Under the pieces are notes generated by a model. It was not told where the DNA came from and did not search any database. It saw nothing but the letters and a program-made list of their open reading frames with translations. A stretch of 62,696 bases of DNA from an uncultured Bacilli bacterium (lineage in GTDB: Bacteria; Bacillota_I; Bacilli_A; RF39; UBA660). Below, in pieces: positions 46,756-55,053 of the stretch. A program made the translations under genes and the position numbers. Positions within the stretch are counted from its first letter, which is position 1. Every line of letters begins with the position of its first letter. The DNA is taken from assembly GCA_934153655.1 (NCBI GenBank), contig CAKPFH010000001.1, forward strand, positions 1 to 62,696. The letters are read 5' to 3'.

Positions 46756-47778
46756 TTATTTTTTAACTTTGGAGCGATTTTTATTTTTATTTGTGGCACT
46801 TATTTTACCATTAAATATATATAATATTCTTCCTCTAAATAATTCAAAACTTTTATACCCAAAAGCATTTCTTTTTATTACTTTTATTTTATTATTTATT
46901 CCTTCTGTATATCCGTTACTATATCTTTCATCTATAAATGAATTTAATATATATTCTTTCCACCTAGATATTGTTCCTGCTGCTTCTATAAACTCTGGTA
47001 TATTTTTCTCTATACATTTACTAATCCATCTAGTTATTTGCACATCAACATCCATTTGATTATAATGATGAACAATATCTAAAAATTCCTCTTTTAAATA
47101 ATACCCTTTCTTTAAATCATTTGATATTTTAAATATATCATCAAGTATATCTGATGGTAAAACATCTATCATGTGTCCATTTTTATATCTTTTTGTTATT
47201 ACAAACCAGTTTATATCATTACTATATTTTTTTAACAAGCTAACATTCTTTTTATTTTTTAATAATTTATATTCTTTACTTTTTTCTCCATATAAATTTT
47301 GTAATCTTATTCTTATATTATCTAGCGCATCCATTATATAAGTGATATAATGAAATCGGTCAACAACATACTTTGCTCTGGGGAACATTGTTTTGGTGAC
47401 CAATAAATATGGTTCGTACATATCTGATATTACGAACTCTACTGAATGTCTATTATCACAATATGTAAAATATTGCATTAGACATTCTTTTTTTCTATTT
47501 GGTAATACATCTAATACTTTTTTATGTATTGAATCATTTAATATAAAAGCATACTTTCCTTCTCTTGTATCTGCTTTAAATTCATCAAATGATATTACTT
47601 TTGGTAAATTAATTACATGTTTAGGCATTGATGAAATTATATTTAACATTTCATTTTCTACTGATGTTATTGAAACTCTATTTTTTTCTGCTATATATTT
47701 TAAAGATAAATTATAATTAAGCAATTCCTTTCTTATTTGTATTTTTACTTTATTTGATATACTACCTTTACTTGTCAA
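46756..47778 (-). CDS. ISL3-family transposase, catalytic part
   Basis: 340 residues, TTG as first codon. Contains the DDE core: Asp in VISFDEFKADTREGKYAF, Asp in FVISDMYEPYL, and Glu in YTEGINNKIKVIKRNAFGYK. The helix-turn-helix (LKYIAEKNRVSITSVENEML) lies before the core. It overlaps the zinc-finger frame by four bases in a different frame; ordinary ISL3 transposases are one chain of about 400-430 residues, so this is either a frameshifted copy or one that needs -1 frameshifting at AATTGA. Confidence 0.85.
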   Translation of the reverse strand: MTSKGSISNKVKIQIRKELLNYNLSLKYIAEKNRVSITSVENEMLNIISSMPKHVINLPKVISFDEFKADTREGKYAFILNDSIHKKVLDVLPNRKKECLMQYFTYCDNRHSVEFVISDMYEPYLLVTKTMFPRAKYVVDRFHYITYIMDALDNIRIRLQNLYGEKSKEYKLLKNKKNVSLLKKYSNDINWFVITKRYKNGHMIDVLPSDILDDIFKISNDLKKGYYLKEEFLDIVHHYNQMDVDVQITRWISKCIEKNIPEFIEAAGTISRWKEYILNSFIDERYSNGYTEGINNKIKVIKRNAFGYKSFELFRGRILYIFNGKISATNKNKNRSKVKK

Positions 47779-48026
47779 TTATAACAATGATACCTCTTCT
47801 TATATATAATTAAATTTACATTTGTACCACAACTATCTAAATAATTACTCTTTATTGGTTTTAATCTATCATGCACAGAACTTGTAAATTTGTTACATAT
47901 TGGACACCTTACTTTTTGCTTTTTATTTTCTATATGTATCTCGATTAATCCTTTATTTTTCTGATTAAATTCTTTTATTTTTACCTCCTTGCTATTTAAT
48001 CCTATTAGTAAATAATAATCTTTCAT
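47775..48026 (-). CDS. ISL3-family transposase, N-terminal zinc finger part
   Basis: 83 residues with CPICNKFTSSVHDR and the second pair beginning RYHCYN, cut off before the last Cys. It has AGGAGG before its ATG. The frame is broken at the point where the normal protein continues into the helix-turn-helix. Confidence 0.8.
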   Translation of the reverse strand: MKDYYLLIGLNSKEVKIKEFNQKNKGLIEIHIENKKQKVRCPICNKFTSSVHDRLKPIKSNYLDSCGTNVNLIIYKKRYHCYN

Positions 48027-48145
48027 TTATACCTCCTATCATCATTATTATTTACTTTATAATAACACAAAATAGAGATGACAAATTATCATCTCTATTT
48101 CACACTAAATTTTATTGCTTATTCAGTTCAACTTCACACTAAATT

Positions 48146-48631
48146 TTATTGAGTCTTAGCAAATACGTGAGCTGAATTTAAACTACCTTCAGCAACAGCA
48201 GTAGTTGTTCCTGATGCATTAGATATATAATGGTCTCCATTAGCATCTTTTAAATAAATTGCATATGTAAATGTTTGGCAATTATCAGATGCAGTAACTG
48301 TTACTTTAGAACCAGCTTTATCATAAGCAGTTCCCCATGGAGTTTTATCTGTATCAGCACCTTTAGTTTTAATATTACTTAATGCTATATCAAATGTTCC
48401 AGCACAAGTTGTTACATAAGTACCAGATCCACCTAACATTGCTTCAACCATATCTGCTTCTACTAAAGATTTAGCACCTTCAACGAATTGCTTAGCTGAA
48501 GCAACAAAAGCATTTTTTCTTGTTGAATCAAGTACGTTAGTAATAGCAACAGCAGCAATACCCATAACAATTGCAAGAACAACGATAACAGCAAGTAATT
48601 CAACTAAAGTAAAACCTTTTTTATTTTTCAT
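48146..48631 (-). CDS. Prepilin (major-pilin-like)
   Basis: 161 residues from the ATG at 48629-48631 (AGGAGG site). Prepilin leader KNKKGFTLVELLAVIVVLAI with cleavage after Gly and Glu5. The remaining part has two Cys (TTCAGTF, NCQTFTY) that can form a disulphide and Ala/Thr/Ser-rich composition of a small pilin; its codons (GCA, GCT, ACT) suggest high expression. The TAA stop lies within the inverted repeat of the neighbouring IS, so the last few residues (KTQ) may be an addition. A good promoter lies upstream. Confidence 0.85.
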   Translation of the reverse strand: MKNKKGFTLVELLAVIVVLAIVMGIAAVAITNVLDSTRKNAFVASAKQFVEGAKSLVEADMVEAMLGGSGTYVTTCAGTFDIALSNIKTKGADTDKTPWGTAYDKAGSKVTVTASDNCQTFTYAIYLKDANGDHYISNASGTTTAVAEGSLNSAHVFAKTQ

Positions 48632-48656
48632 TTTTCCTCCTATCATTTATAACTAA

Positions 48657-48685
48657 ATCTTATCACAAGAAAAAATTATAGTCAA
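48657..48685 (-). promoter_or_regulatory. Promoter of the prepilin gene
   Basis: Minus-strand TTGACT (48680-48685), 17-base spacer, TAAGAT (48657-48662), 26 bases before the start codon. Confidence 0.7.
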
Positions 48686-48731
48686 GTCATCTTTACTATT
48701 TTTTTAAAATATGCTATAATCAAAGTGTTTT

Positions 48732-49076
48732 GGGGCTGTCATGGTTTCGACGGGATTACTAGAACTTAAATTGCAAGGCGCACTTATGCGTTAAATAATC
48801 AGTTAAATATAACTGGAAACAATAATCAATTAGCATTTGCTTAGTTTATAAAAGCAAATATTCCTTAAAGATTTTATCTACGAATCTTTTCTGGAATTTA
48901 TTCTTGTAGATTATATTATTATTTTGTTTAGGAATAATAATGAATATTACTAAACTAGTTAGATTTATGCTTGTTAATTTGCTTAAAATCTAATGAATTT
49001 AATAAATTAACTAACCTTGTAGAAGTTTATTTATCTATAATTTCGGACAGGAGTTCGATTCTCCTCAGCTCCACCA
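48732..49076 (+). ncRNA. ssrA: tmRNA
   Basis: 345 bases. The tRNA-like ends pair: GGGGCTG at the start and CAGCTCC-ACCA at the end, with GTTCGATTCTCC as T arm. The reading frame after ATAACT is GGA AAC AAT AAT CAA TTA GCA, then TTT GCT TAG, so by alignment with the Bacillus resume site the tag would be AGNNNQLAFA. A TATAAT at 48715-48720 precedes the gene. Confidence 0.93.
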
Positions 49077-49087
49077 AATAGCAAACT

Positions 49088-49110
49088 AACCCTTATTTTA
49101 TAAGGGTTTT
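49088..49110 (+). terminator. Terminator after tmRNA
   Basis: AACCCTTA-TTTTA-TAAGGGTT followed by TTATT. The stretch 49111-49233 holds a short direct repeat (AGGTACATTTTAGGTACAT) and nothing else that I recognise. Confidence 0.75.
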
Positions 49111-49233
49111 ATTATTATCTTAATTAATTAGGTACATTTTAGGTACATATTTTTAGAAACATAATAATCATACAAAATAATTATATTTTTTTGTAAATTA
49201 AAAGAACTCATAATAAGTCCCTTTAATCTTAGA

Positions 49234-49674
49234 CTAATGATTATATAACTTACCTTTCCAATCAAGATAAAATATATAAAATACACTATGTTTTATCATA
49301 CCAATTATTCTAGGATTGGCCGTACCATTAGGAATACCTGCTGGATATACTCTAAAAACATAATACTTTTCATTTGTTTCACTTGGAAAAATATCTCTGA
49401 ATTCTTTCGGTATATCTTTCCTTATTTCATTTAATGGAATTGTTTCAAACCATTTATTTTTATCACCTTTATAAGTAAACATCATTTCTTCAAATGGAGA
49501 TTTTGACAACCATAATAATCGTTCAAAAAATTTTATCTTATCTGCTTCATTAGAGCAATCATTTTCATATGAAATAAAAGAAAAACAAAACTTTAAATAT
49601 TTTTTGGGATTACAAAAAGTACACGGAATAATATTTTTAGCTGAATCTTTATTTATTAATTTTCTACTACTCAT
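49234..49674 (-). CDS. Putative toxin paired with a Panacea-domain antitoxin
   Basis: 146 residues. N-terminal CTFCNPKKYLKFCFSFISYEND, a helical middle, and a C-terminal strand pair PRIIGMIKHSVFYIFYLDWKGKLYNH, whose form 'RxIGxxxxxxFYxxxxDxxxxLY' occurs in small RNase-like toxins. It starts eight bases before the end of the antitoxin gene (overlap), a normal toxin-antitoxin layout. I do not recognise the toxin family with certainty. Confidence 0.5.
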   Translation of the reverse strand: MSSRKLINKDSAKNIIPCTFCNPKKYLKFCFSFISYENDCSNEADKIKFFERLLWLSKSPFEEMMFTYKGDKNKWFETIPLNEIRKDIPKEFRDIFPSETNEKYYVFRVYPAGIPNGTANPRIIGMIKHSVFYIFYLDWKGKLYNH

Positions 49675-50182
49675 TCTCTACTCTTACAATCCTTCGAAAA
49701 TATTCCTTAATTAATTTTTTATCTATCTCTTTTTGCATACCTTTTGTATCTACCGTTATTTGCCATGGACCACCAACTACATGACTTTTTTCTCTTAATT
49801 GCCATGCGGTATAACCTGCATAGCTATCATATACTGAAACTAACAAATTATAAGTACTATTATTTTTATTTATTTCTTTTATTTTAGGAAAATTTTTTTC
49901 ATCAAATTCTATTTCCTTACGCCCATTAGAATTAAGTTTTTCATAAACCTCCTTTACAACAGGTCCATGTGGCCATGCATATATCTTTTCTTTAAATAAT
50001 GATTTATCATCTACAGCTAAACTTACTCCTTCAGCAAAATACAATAATTTTTGAATTTTTAAATGAGTTAAACCCTCATAAACATCATAATTATCATTAT
50101 CTACATACATCCCTTGTTGTACTTTATTGTACCATAAAAACCAATTTGCTATATCAATAGCATTATAATTTACACTTTTCAT
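49667..50182 (-). CDS. Panacea/SocA-like (DUF4065) antitoxin
   Basis: 171 residues from the ATG at 50180-50182, nine bases after GGGAGG. The family core is clear: IANWFLWYNKV, LTHLKIQKLLYFAEGVSLAVD, LFKEKIYAWPHGPVVKEVYE, then GYTAWQLREKSHVVGGPW. Panacea domains neutralise many unrelated toxins; the partner is the overlapping downstream gene. The pair lies directly beside tmRNA, a frequent entry point for foreign DNA. Confidence 0.85.
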   Translation of the reverse strand: MKSVNYNAIDIANWFLWYNKVQQGMYVDNDNYDVYEGLTHLKIQKLLYFAEGVSLAVDDKSLFKEKIYAWPHGPVVKEVYEKLNSNGRKEIEFDEKNFPKIKEINKNNSTYNLLVSVYDSYAGYTAWQLREKSHVVGGPWQITVDTKGMQKEIDKKLIKEYFRRIVRVENE

Positions 50183-50373
50183 TCCAATATTCCTCCCTAT
50201 TCTCTCTATCATAATTATATGATAGCATGAATTAATTATATATTCTAGTACCTTTTTAAATATTTTGTCAACACCTCTAACTACATTTTTGTTTTAAAAA
50301 AAACTAATCCAACAAATTATTAATATTTTTTTACTTTCATATGATATAATTTAACCATAGTAAAGGAGTTTAT

Positions 50374-51216
50374 ATGAAAATAGAATTATTACAAGTTAGA
50401 AATATAGGAGAAGTTAAATTTGAAATAAAACATAATAATACTTTAAAATATCTTGCTAAATTACCTTATATATCAATAGAAGAACCTTTTAATTTAGAAA
50501 AACTAAGAAAAATAGAAATATATGATTTAAATAATAATTTAGTTTATAAAACTGATTATAAATATCTTGATAATTTAAAAGAAGAAATATTTCCTTTTAA
50601 ATATTTAATAACTGGTAGTCAAAAGTTTAATCAATTATTATTTACATCTTCAGAAAAAGAATTTAAAATTTATCATGAAACTAATGAATTATTTAAAAGT
50701 CGTTATGTTATAGAAATAGATAATAAAAGGTATTTTTGTTATTCTAAAGAAGATGGTTATATAAGACATTTTCCTTTATATGATGGAGAACTTCAAATTG
50801 GAGAAGCTTTAAAATGTAATGCTGTTATTAATAATAATGAGGAATATTGTTGCTATTTAAAAGAAGGATATGAAAATTTAAGTGATGGAATAACTGCTCT
50901 TCTTTTATATTTAGATAGAAATGAATATAATTCTTCTTATAATAATATGTATGCTAAAGTAACTAAGTCTTATTCTTTTAGTAAAAATGATAAATACTAT
51001 GATAAAGACTGGGTTAAAAATAACTTTGGTGATGAATTTTATCAAAAAGCTGAAAAAGATATTGCTTATGTAAAAGAGCAAATAAAACATCCCATTAAAG
51101 CATCTATTAATCAAATAAATGCTATGAATAACGATGATAAAAAAGCTATTTTAAATTTTATAATAATGATCTTTATTGGTTTTTTAATTATATTTTTACT
51201 AATAATGTTTATATAA
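50374..51216 (+). CDS. C-terminally anchored protein, possibly LURP-one/tubby-like
   Basis: 280 residues with an AAAGGAG site. A beta-rich body (KYLAKLPYISIEEPF; FKIYHETNELFKSRYVIEID; KRYFCYSKEDGYIRHF) resembles the LURP-one/tubby C-terminal fold of YxjI-type proteins, but the match is weak. Residues about 258-279 are a membrane helix at the C-terminus, so the body is cytoplasmic. Followed by a leader ORF and an ABC-F gene. Confidence 0.5.
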   Translation: MKIELLQVRNIGEVKFEIKHNNTLKYLAKLPYISIEEPFNLEKLRKIEIYDLNNNLVYKTDYKYLDNLKEEIFPFKYLITGSQKFNQLLFTSSEKEFKIYHETNELFKSRYVIEIDNKRYFCYSKEDGYIRHFPLYDGELQIGEALKCNAVINNNEEYCCYLKEGYENLSDGITALLLYLDRNEYNSSYNNMYAKVTKSYSFSKNDKYYDKDWVKNNFGDEFYQKAEKDIAYVKEQIKHPIKASINQINAMNNDDKKAILNFIIMIFIGFLIIFLLIMFI

Positions 51217-51291
51217 TAACTAACTTTTAGTTATTATTTTTTATAATATGATATACTATAAATATATTTTACTTATTTTGGAGGTGAAAGC

Positions 51292-51312
51292 ATGAGAAAA
51301 ATAATTAAATAG
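51292..51312 (+). CDS. Six-codon leader peptide of the ABC-F gene
   Basis: ATG AGA AAA ATA ATT AAA TAG (MRKIIK) stands behind a very strong site, GGAGGTGAAAGC, and ends 35 bases before the ABC-F start. Such short leaders are stalled by ribosome-targeting drugs and control resistance genes by changing downstream RNA pairing. Confidence 0.7.
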   Translation: MRKIIK

Positions 51313-51315
51313 TCT

Positions 51316-51350
51316 GGCATAGCTTTAAATATGCCAAGAGGAGGCATATG
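51316..51350 (+). promoter_or_regulatory. Translational attenuator before the ABC-F gene
   Basis: TATGCC (51330-51335) can pair with GGCATA on its left (51316-51321) or with GGCATA on its right (51343-51348). The right pairing puts the ribosome site AGAGGAGG in the loop and part of the ATG (51348) in the stem. Stalling on the leader would block the left arm and change the balance. Confidence 0.65.
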
Positions 51351-52853
51351 TTAGAAATAAATAATTTAAATATAAAAATCGATGACAGATATTTAGTAAA
51401 AAACTTATCCTTTACCTTAAATTATGGTGATAAACTTGCTATAATTGGCGAAGAAGGAAATGGTAAATCTACTCTTTTAAAAGCAATACTTGGTAATTGT
51501 GAATATGCAAATATTGAAGGTTCTATTAACTTACATAACAATAGAATTGGGTATTTAGAACAAGTAATAAATAATAAATATTTAGATTATAAAGTATTTG
51601 ATTACTTATTTACAAATTTAAATACTTATTATGACAACATAACAGATTTTTATAAATACTTAGATTTAATTAAATTAGATGATACTATTTTAGATAAGAA
51701 AATAAAAAACTTATCAGGTGGTGAGAAAGTTAAAATAAGTCTTATAAAACTTTTAATAATAAAATATGATATATTATTTTTAGATGAACCATCTAATGAT
51801 TTAGATTTAGAAACTCTTATTTTTTTAGAAGATTTTATCAATAATACTAATAAACCTATTATTTATATATCTCATGATGAAACTCTTTTAGCAAGAACAG
51901 CTAATATGATTTTACATTTAGAACAAACAATGAAAAAAACTGATTGTAGAACAACAATTCTAAAAGTAAATTATGATACTTATGTTAATTTAAGATTAAA
52001 AAGAATTGAAAAAGAAACAAGTGTTGCTAAAAATGAAAAAAGAGAATTTTTAAAAAAACAAGAAAAATTACAAAAAATCATGGATAAAGTTGCTTATAAA
52101 CAAAACACTGTATCAAGAAAAGATCCTTTTATTGCTAAAGGTTTAAAAGTTAAAATGCATGCTTTAAAAAGTCAAGAAAAGAAATTAAAAAATATGGAAT
52201 TAACTAAAATACCAGATGTTGAAGAAAATATTAATTTCTTCTTTGAAAATGTTTTTATTCCTAAAACTAAAACTATAATTGACTTAGAATTAAAAGAATT
52301 AAAAATTCAAGATAAAGTACTTGCTAGAAATATTAAATTAAATATAATTGGTCCTAAACATATTTGTATAATTGGTAAAAATGGCTGTGGTAAATCAACT
52401 TTAATTAAATTAGTTTATAATATTTTAAAAGATAAAAATGATTTAAAAGTTGGTTACATGCCCCAAAACTATGATGATATTTTAAATAATTTTAAAACTC
52501 CAATTGATTTTTTAGCAACTGATTATAGTAAAGATGAAATAACTAAAATAAGAATGTTTTTAGGTAATATGCATTTTGCTAAAGAAGAAATGACTGGTTC
52601 TATTAATAATTTAAGCATGGGTAGTAAAGCTAAATTATTTCTAATAAAATTAGTTCTTACTAACTGTAATGTACTCATATTAGATGAACCAACAAGAAAT
52701 CTAAGTCCTTTATCAAATCCTATTATAAGAAAAGTTTTAAAAGAATTTAAAGGTACAATTATAAGTGTATCTCATGATAGAAAATATATTACAAATGTCA
52801 TTGATGATTTATATATATTAACTGAAAATGGTTTAATTAAGGAAAATAACTAG
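51348..52853 (+). CDS. ABC-F family ATPase (probable ribosomal protection protein)
   Basis: 501 residues, two nucleotide-binding domains without membrane helices. First: GEEGNGKST, LSGGEKVKISL, ILFLDEPSNDLD, ISHDE. An interdomain linker of about 70 basic residues (about 210-285; KRIEKETSVAKNEKREF, VSRKDPFIAKG) follows. Second: GKNGCGKST, LSMGSKAKLFL (altered LSGGQ), LILDEPTRNLSP, VSHDRKY. Antibiotic-resistance ABC-F proteins bind the ribosomal E site and displace drugs; the leader-peptide attenuator upstream supports that role. Drug class cannot be told from sequence. Confidence 0.88.
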   Translation: MLEINNLNIKIDDRYLVKNLSFTLNYGDKLAIIGEEGNGKSTLLKAILGNCEYANIEGSINLHNNRIGYLEQVINNKYLDYKVFDYLFTNLNTYYDNITDFYKYLDLIKLDDTILDKKIKNLSGGEKVKISLIKLLIIKYDILFLDEPSNDLDLETLIFLEDFINNTNKPIIYISHDETLLARTANMILHLEQTMKKTDCRTTILKVNYDTYVNLRLKRIEKETSVAKNEKREFLKKQEKLQKIMDKVAYKQNTVSRKDPFIAKGLKVKMHALKSQEKKLKNMELTKIPDVEENINFFFENVFIPKTKTIIDLELKELKIQDKVLARNIKLNIIGPKHICIIGKNGCGKSTLIKLVYNILKDKNDLKVGYMPQNYDDILNNFKTPIDFLATDYSKDEITKIRMFLGNMHFAKEEMTGSINNLSMGSKAKLFLIKLVLTNCNVLILDEPTRNLSPLSNPIIRKVLKEFKGTIISVSHDRKYITNVIDDLYILTENGLIKENN

Positions 52854-52870
52854 TTTATTTTTCTTTTTTT
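52832..52870 (+). repeat. Repeat with terminator, copy 1 (end of ABC-F gene)
   Basis: TTTAATTAAGGAAAATAAC, TAG, then TTTATTTTTCTTTTTTTA; includes the codons LIKENN-stop and a terminator-like GAAAATAA/TTTATTTTTC pairing. A near copy is at 54025-54061. Confidence 0.7.
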
Positions 52871-52907
52871 AGATATAATAAGATTAGATTGTTAAAGGAG
52901 GAAAAAC

Positions 52908-53873
52908 ATGAAAAAAACTGCTAGTAAACTTTTTTATGAAATGGAAGAAAGAGAAAATAAAGAGATGTTAAAAGGATTAAATAATATCTATTTTGACAAA
53001 GTGATAAATCCTTATAAAAATAGTGAAAAAATAATTGATTTACATACTCATACAAGTTATTCAGGAGGATCTTTACAACCTGATGAATTAATAAACTTAG
53101 CTATAGAAAAAAGAATTAAAACACTTGCTATAACTGATATAAATACAATTGAAGGAATTAAAAATATAAACAGTGATGAATTAATTAAAGATAGTCAACT
53201 AGAAATAATTAATGGTATAGAATTACAAACAACTCTTAATAATAGAAAAGTAAACATTTTAGGTTATGGAATTGATTTAGATAATAAATTATTAAATGAA
53301 AAGATGAGTTATTTAAAAAATAATCGTTTATATTTAATTTTAGCAACCTTAGAACAAATGAAAAAAGATTATGAAATTAGTTTTAATTATGAAGATATAA
53401 AAGAAATAATTAATACAAATAGTTTAAATTACTTTAGTCTAGCTAAACTTTGTGTTAAATACAAATATGCAACTACAATTAAAGAGGCTTATAATAAATA
53501 TTTAAATGAAGCTTATAATAAAATAAAAGGATTAAATAAAGATTTATCATATCAAGAATGTATAGATTTAATAATAAATTGTAGTGGTATTCCAGTTCTA
53601 GCTAATCCAAAAGCATTAAATTTATCTGAAAAAGATTTTTTAATTCTTTTAAAAGAAATGATTAATTATAAATTAAAAGGTATTGAAGTATATCATTCAA
53701 ATTATACGGAAGATGAAAAAAATTACTACTTAGATATAGCAAATAAATTTGAATTATTAACAAGTGGTGGTAGTGATTACTATGGTAAAATTAATCCTGA
53801 TATTGAATTAGGAACTGGTAAAAATAATAATTTAAAAATTAAAAAATTATCAATTCTTGATAAATTACATTAA
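52908..53873 (+). CDS. PHP-domain phosphoesterase
   Basis: 321 residues, GGAGG site. Metal-binding PHP motifs: IIDLHTHTSYSGGSLQPDEL (about 43-62), LAITDINTIEG, ELQTTLNNRKVNILGYGID, and near the end LLTSGGSDYYGKINP. The family includes RNase AM-like exonucleases and histidinol phosphatases; this version, with the GSDYYG ending, is close to the YciV/TrpH type, which remove 5' nucleotides from RNA or pAp. An N-terminal extension of about 40 residues is unusual. Confidence 0.85.
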   Translation: MKKTASKLFYEMEERENKEMLKGLNNIYFDKVINPYKNSEKIIDLHTHTSYSGGSLQPDELINLAIEKRIKTLAITDINTIEGIKNINSDELIKDSQLEIINGIELQTTLNNRKVNILGYGIDLDNKLLNEKMSYLKNNRLYLILATLEQMKKDYEISFNYEDIKEIINTNSLNYFSLAKLCVKYKYATTIKEAYNKYLNEAYNKIKGLNKDLSYQECIDLIINCSGIPVLANPKALNLSEKDFLILLKEMINYKLKGIEVYHSNYTEDEKNYYLDIANKFELLTSGGSDYYGKINPDIELGTGKNNNLKIKKLSILDKLH

Positions 53874-53890
53874 GTTATATAGGAAAAAAT

Positions 53891-54079
53891 ATGAATGTAT
53901 CTAAAAATAAAAAGCAAAACACTTCTGAAATACCAAATAAAAGATTAATTAAAGCCTTAAAAGAGGCTGAAGCAATTGAAAATGGAAAAATTAAAACTAA
54001 AAAATACAAAAACTTTGAAGAAATTTTAATTAAGGAAAATAACAGTTTATTTTTCTTTTTTAATGTTATAATTATTTAG
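53891..54079 (+). CDS. Small antitoxin-like protein with an altered C-terminus
   Basis: 62 residues. The core NKRLIKALKEAEAIENGKIK, then KYKNFEEILIKEN resembles the RelB/DinJ or similar small antitoxins with an Arg/Leu start, EAE helix and a 'ys sxeel' end. The last eleven residues (SLFFFFNVIII) are translated terminator sequence: compared with the copy at 52832-52870 a T is missing from the AAC-TAG, so the natural end was probably ENN at residue 51. No toxin gene is adjacent. Confidence 0.5.
   Translation: MNVSKNKKQNTSEIPNKRLIKALKEAEAIENGKIKTKKYKNFEEILIKENNSLFFFFNVIII
54025..54061 (+). repeat. Repeat with terminator, copy 2
   Basis: TTTAATTAAGGAAAATAACA, GTTTATTTTTCTTTTTTA: same sequence as 52832-52870 minus one T in the stop codon and one in the T tract. 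Confidence 0.7.
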
Positions 54080-54088
54080 GTGATTTAA

Positions 54089-54997
54089 ATGAATAGATAT
54101 AAAATAACTAAAAAATTTCTTATGTTTTGGTGTTTATTTGTTGGACTTGGAGCATTATATGGAAGTATTATGATGTTTATTAATCCAACTGGAAAACTAT
54201 TAGAAATGGATACATTACTACCCTATTTCAAAGTTTTACCTTTTTCTAATATTTTATTTAAAAATTATATTTTTTCCGGAATATCTTTGTTAATAGTAAA
54301 TGGTATTTCTAATGTAATAGCTTTTTATTATTTATTAAAAAATAAAAAAATAGGAATAATTCTTGGAACTATATTTGGTTTTACTCTTATGTTATGGATT
54401 ATTATTCAATTTATAATTTTACCAAGAAATATTTTATCAATTAGTTTTTTTATAATTGGTTTTATTCAACTAATAACTGGTTATATGACTTATGTTTTTT
54501 ACTGCCAAGAAAACTTTAACTTTGATGAAAATGATTATAAAATAAATAAAAATTCTAATACCTTAGTTGTTTATTTTTCCAGAATGGGTTATACCAAGAA
54601 AATTGCTTATGAAATTGCAAATAACAAATATGATATTTTAGAATTAACTACTAAGGAAAAAACTGATAATACAACTGGCTTCTTATGGTGTGGAAGATAT
54701 AATATGCTAAAAGAATATATGCCAATTGATGATATCAAAGTAAATCTTAGTAAATATCAAAAAATAATAATTGTATCTCCTATCTGGGTATTTCAAATAT
54801 CTTCTCCTATCAAAACTTTCTTATTAAAATATAAAAACGATATAAAAGATTGTAGTTATGTAATAACTCATTTCATGAAATACGATTTTAGAAATATTAA
54901 AAATGATTTTAATAAACTCTTAGAAAAAGATAATCAAGAACTAACTTCTATTTGTATAAGATTAGGTAAAGTTAAATATAGAAAGAAAATTAATTAA
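54089..54997 (+). CDS. Membrane protein fused to a flavodoxin domain
   Basis: 302 residues. Four membrane helices in the first about 150 residues, then a flavodoxin-like domain: LVVYFSRMGYTKKIAYEIA (phosphate loop, with RMGYT in place of the usual TGNT), YDILELTTKEK, KYQKIIIVSPIWVFQISSPIKTFL and YVITHF. It would place an FMN-binding electron carrier at the inner membrane face. The phosphate loop is changed, so flavin binding is uncertain. Similar tandem arrangements occur in Clostridia. Confidence 0.7.
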   Translation: MNRYKITKKFLMFWCLFVGLGALYGSIMMFINPTGKLLEMDTLLPYFKVLPFSNILFKNYIFSGISLLIVNGISNVIAFYYLLKNKKIGIILGTIFGFTLMLWIIIQFIILPRNILSISFFIIGFIQLITGYMTYVFYCQENFNFDENDYKINKNSNTLVVYFSRMGYTKKIAYEIANNKYDILELTTKEKTDNTTGFLWCGRYNMLKEYMPIDDIKVNLSKYQKIIIVSPIWVFQISSPIKTFLLKYKNDIKDCSYVITHFMKYDFRNIKNDFNKLLEKDNQELTSICIRLGKVKYRKKIN

Positions 54998-55053
54998 AAA
55001 CATTTTCTTTTTTTTTAATATTTAGATATAATAATTATTATAGAGAGGAGTTT

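Larger units (their letters stand above)
46595..48153 (-). mobile_element. ISL3-family insertion element
   Basis: Imperfect terminal inverted repeats: CAATAAAATCTAGTGTGAAGT at 46597-46617 and its inverse ACTTCACACTAAATTTTATTG at 48131-48151 (one mismatch). A further copy of the right end (TTTCACACTAAATTTTATTG) lies at 48098-48117, and a perfect hairpin at 48072-48099. Two open frames together give an ISL3-type transposase. I could not find a matching target duplication. The right end overlaps the end of the prepilin gene. Confidence 0.8.
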
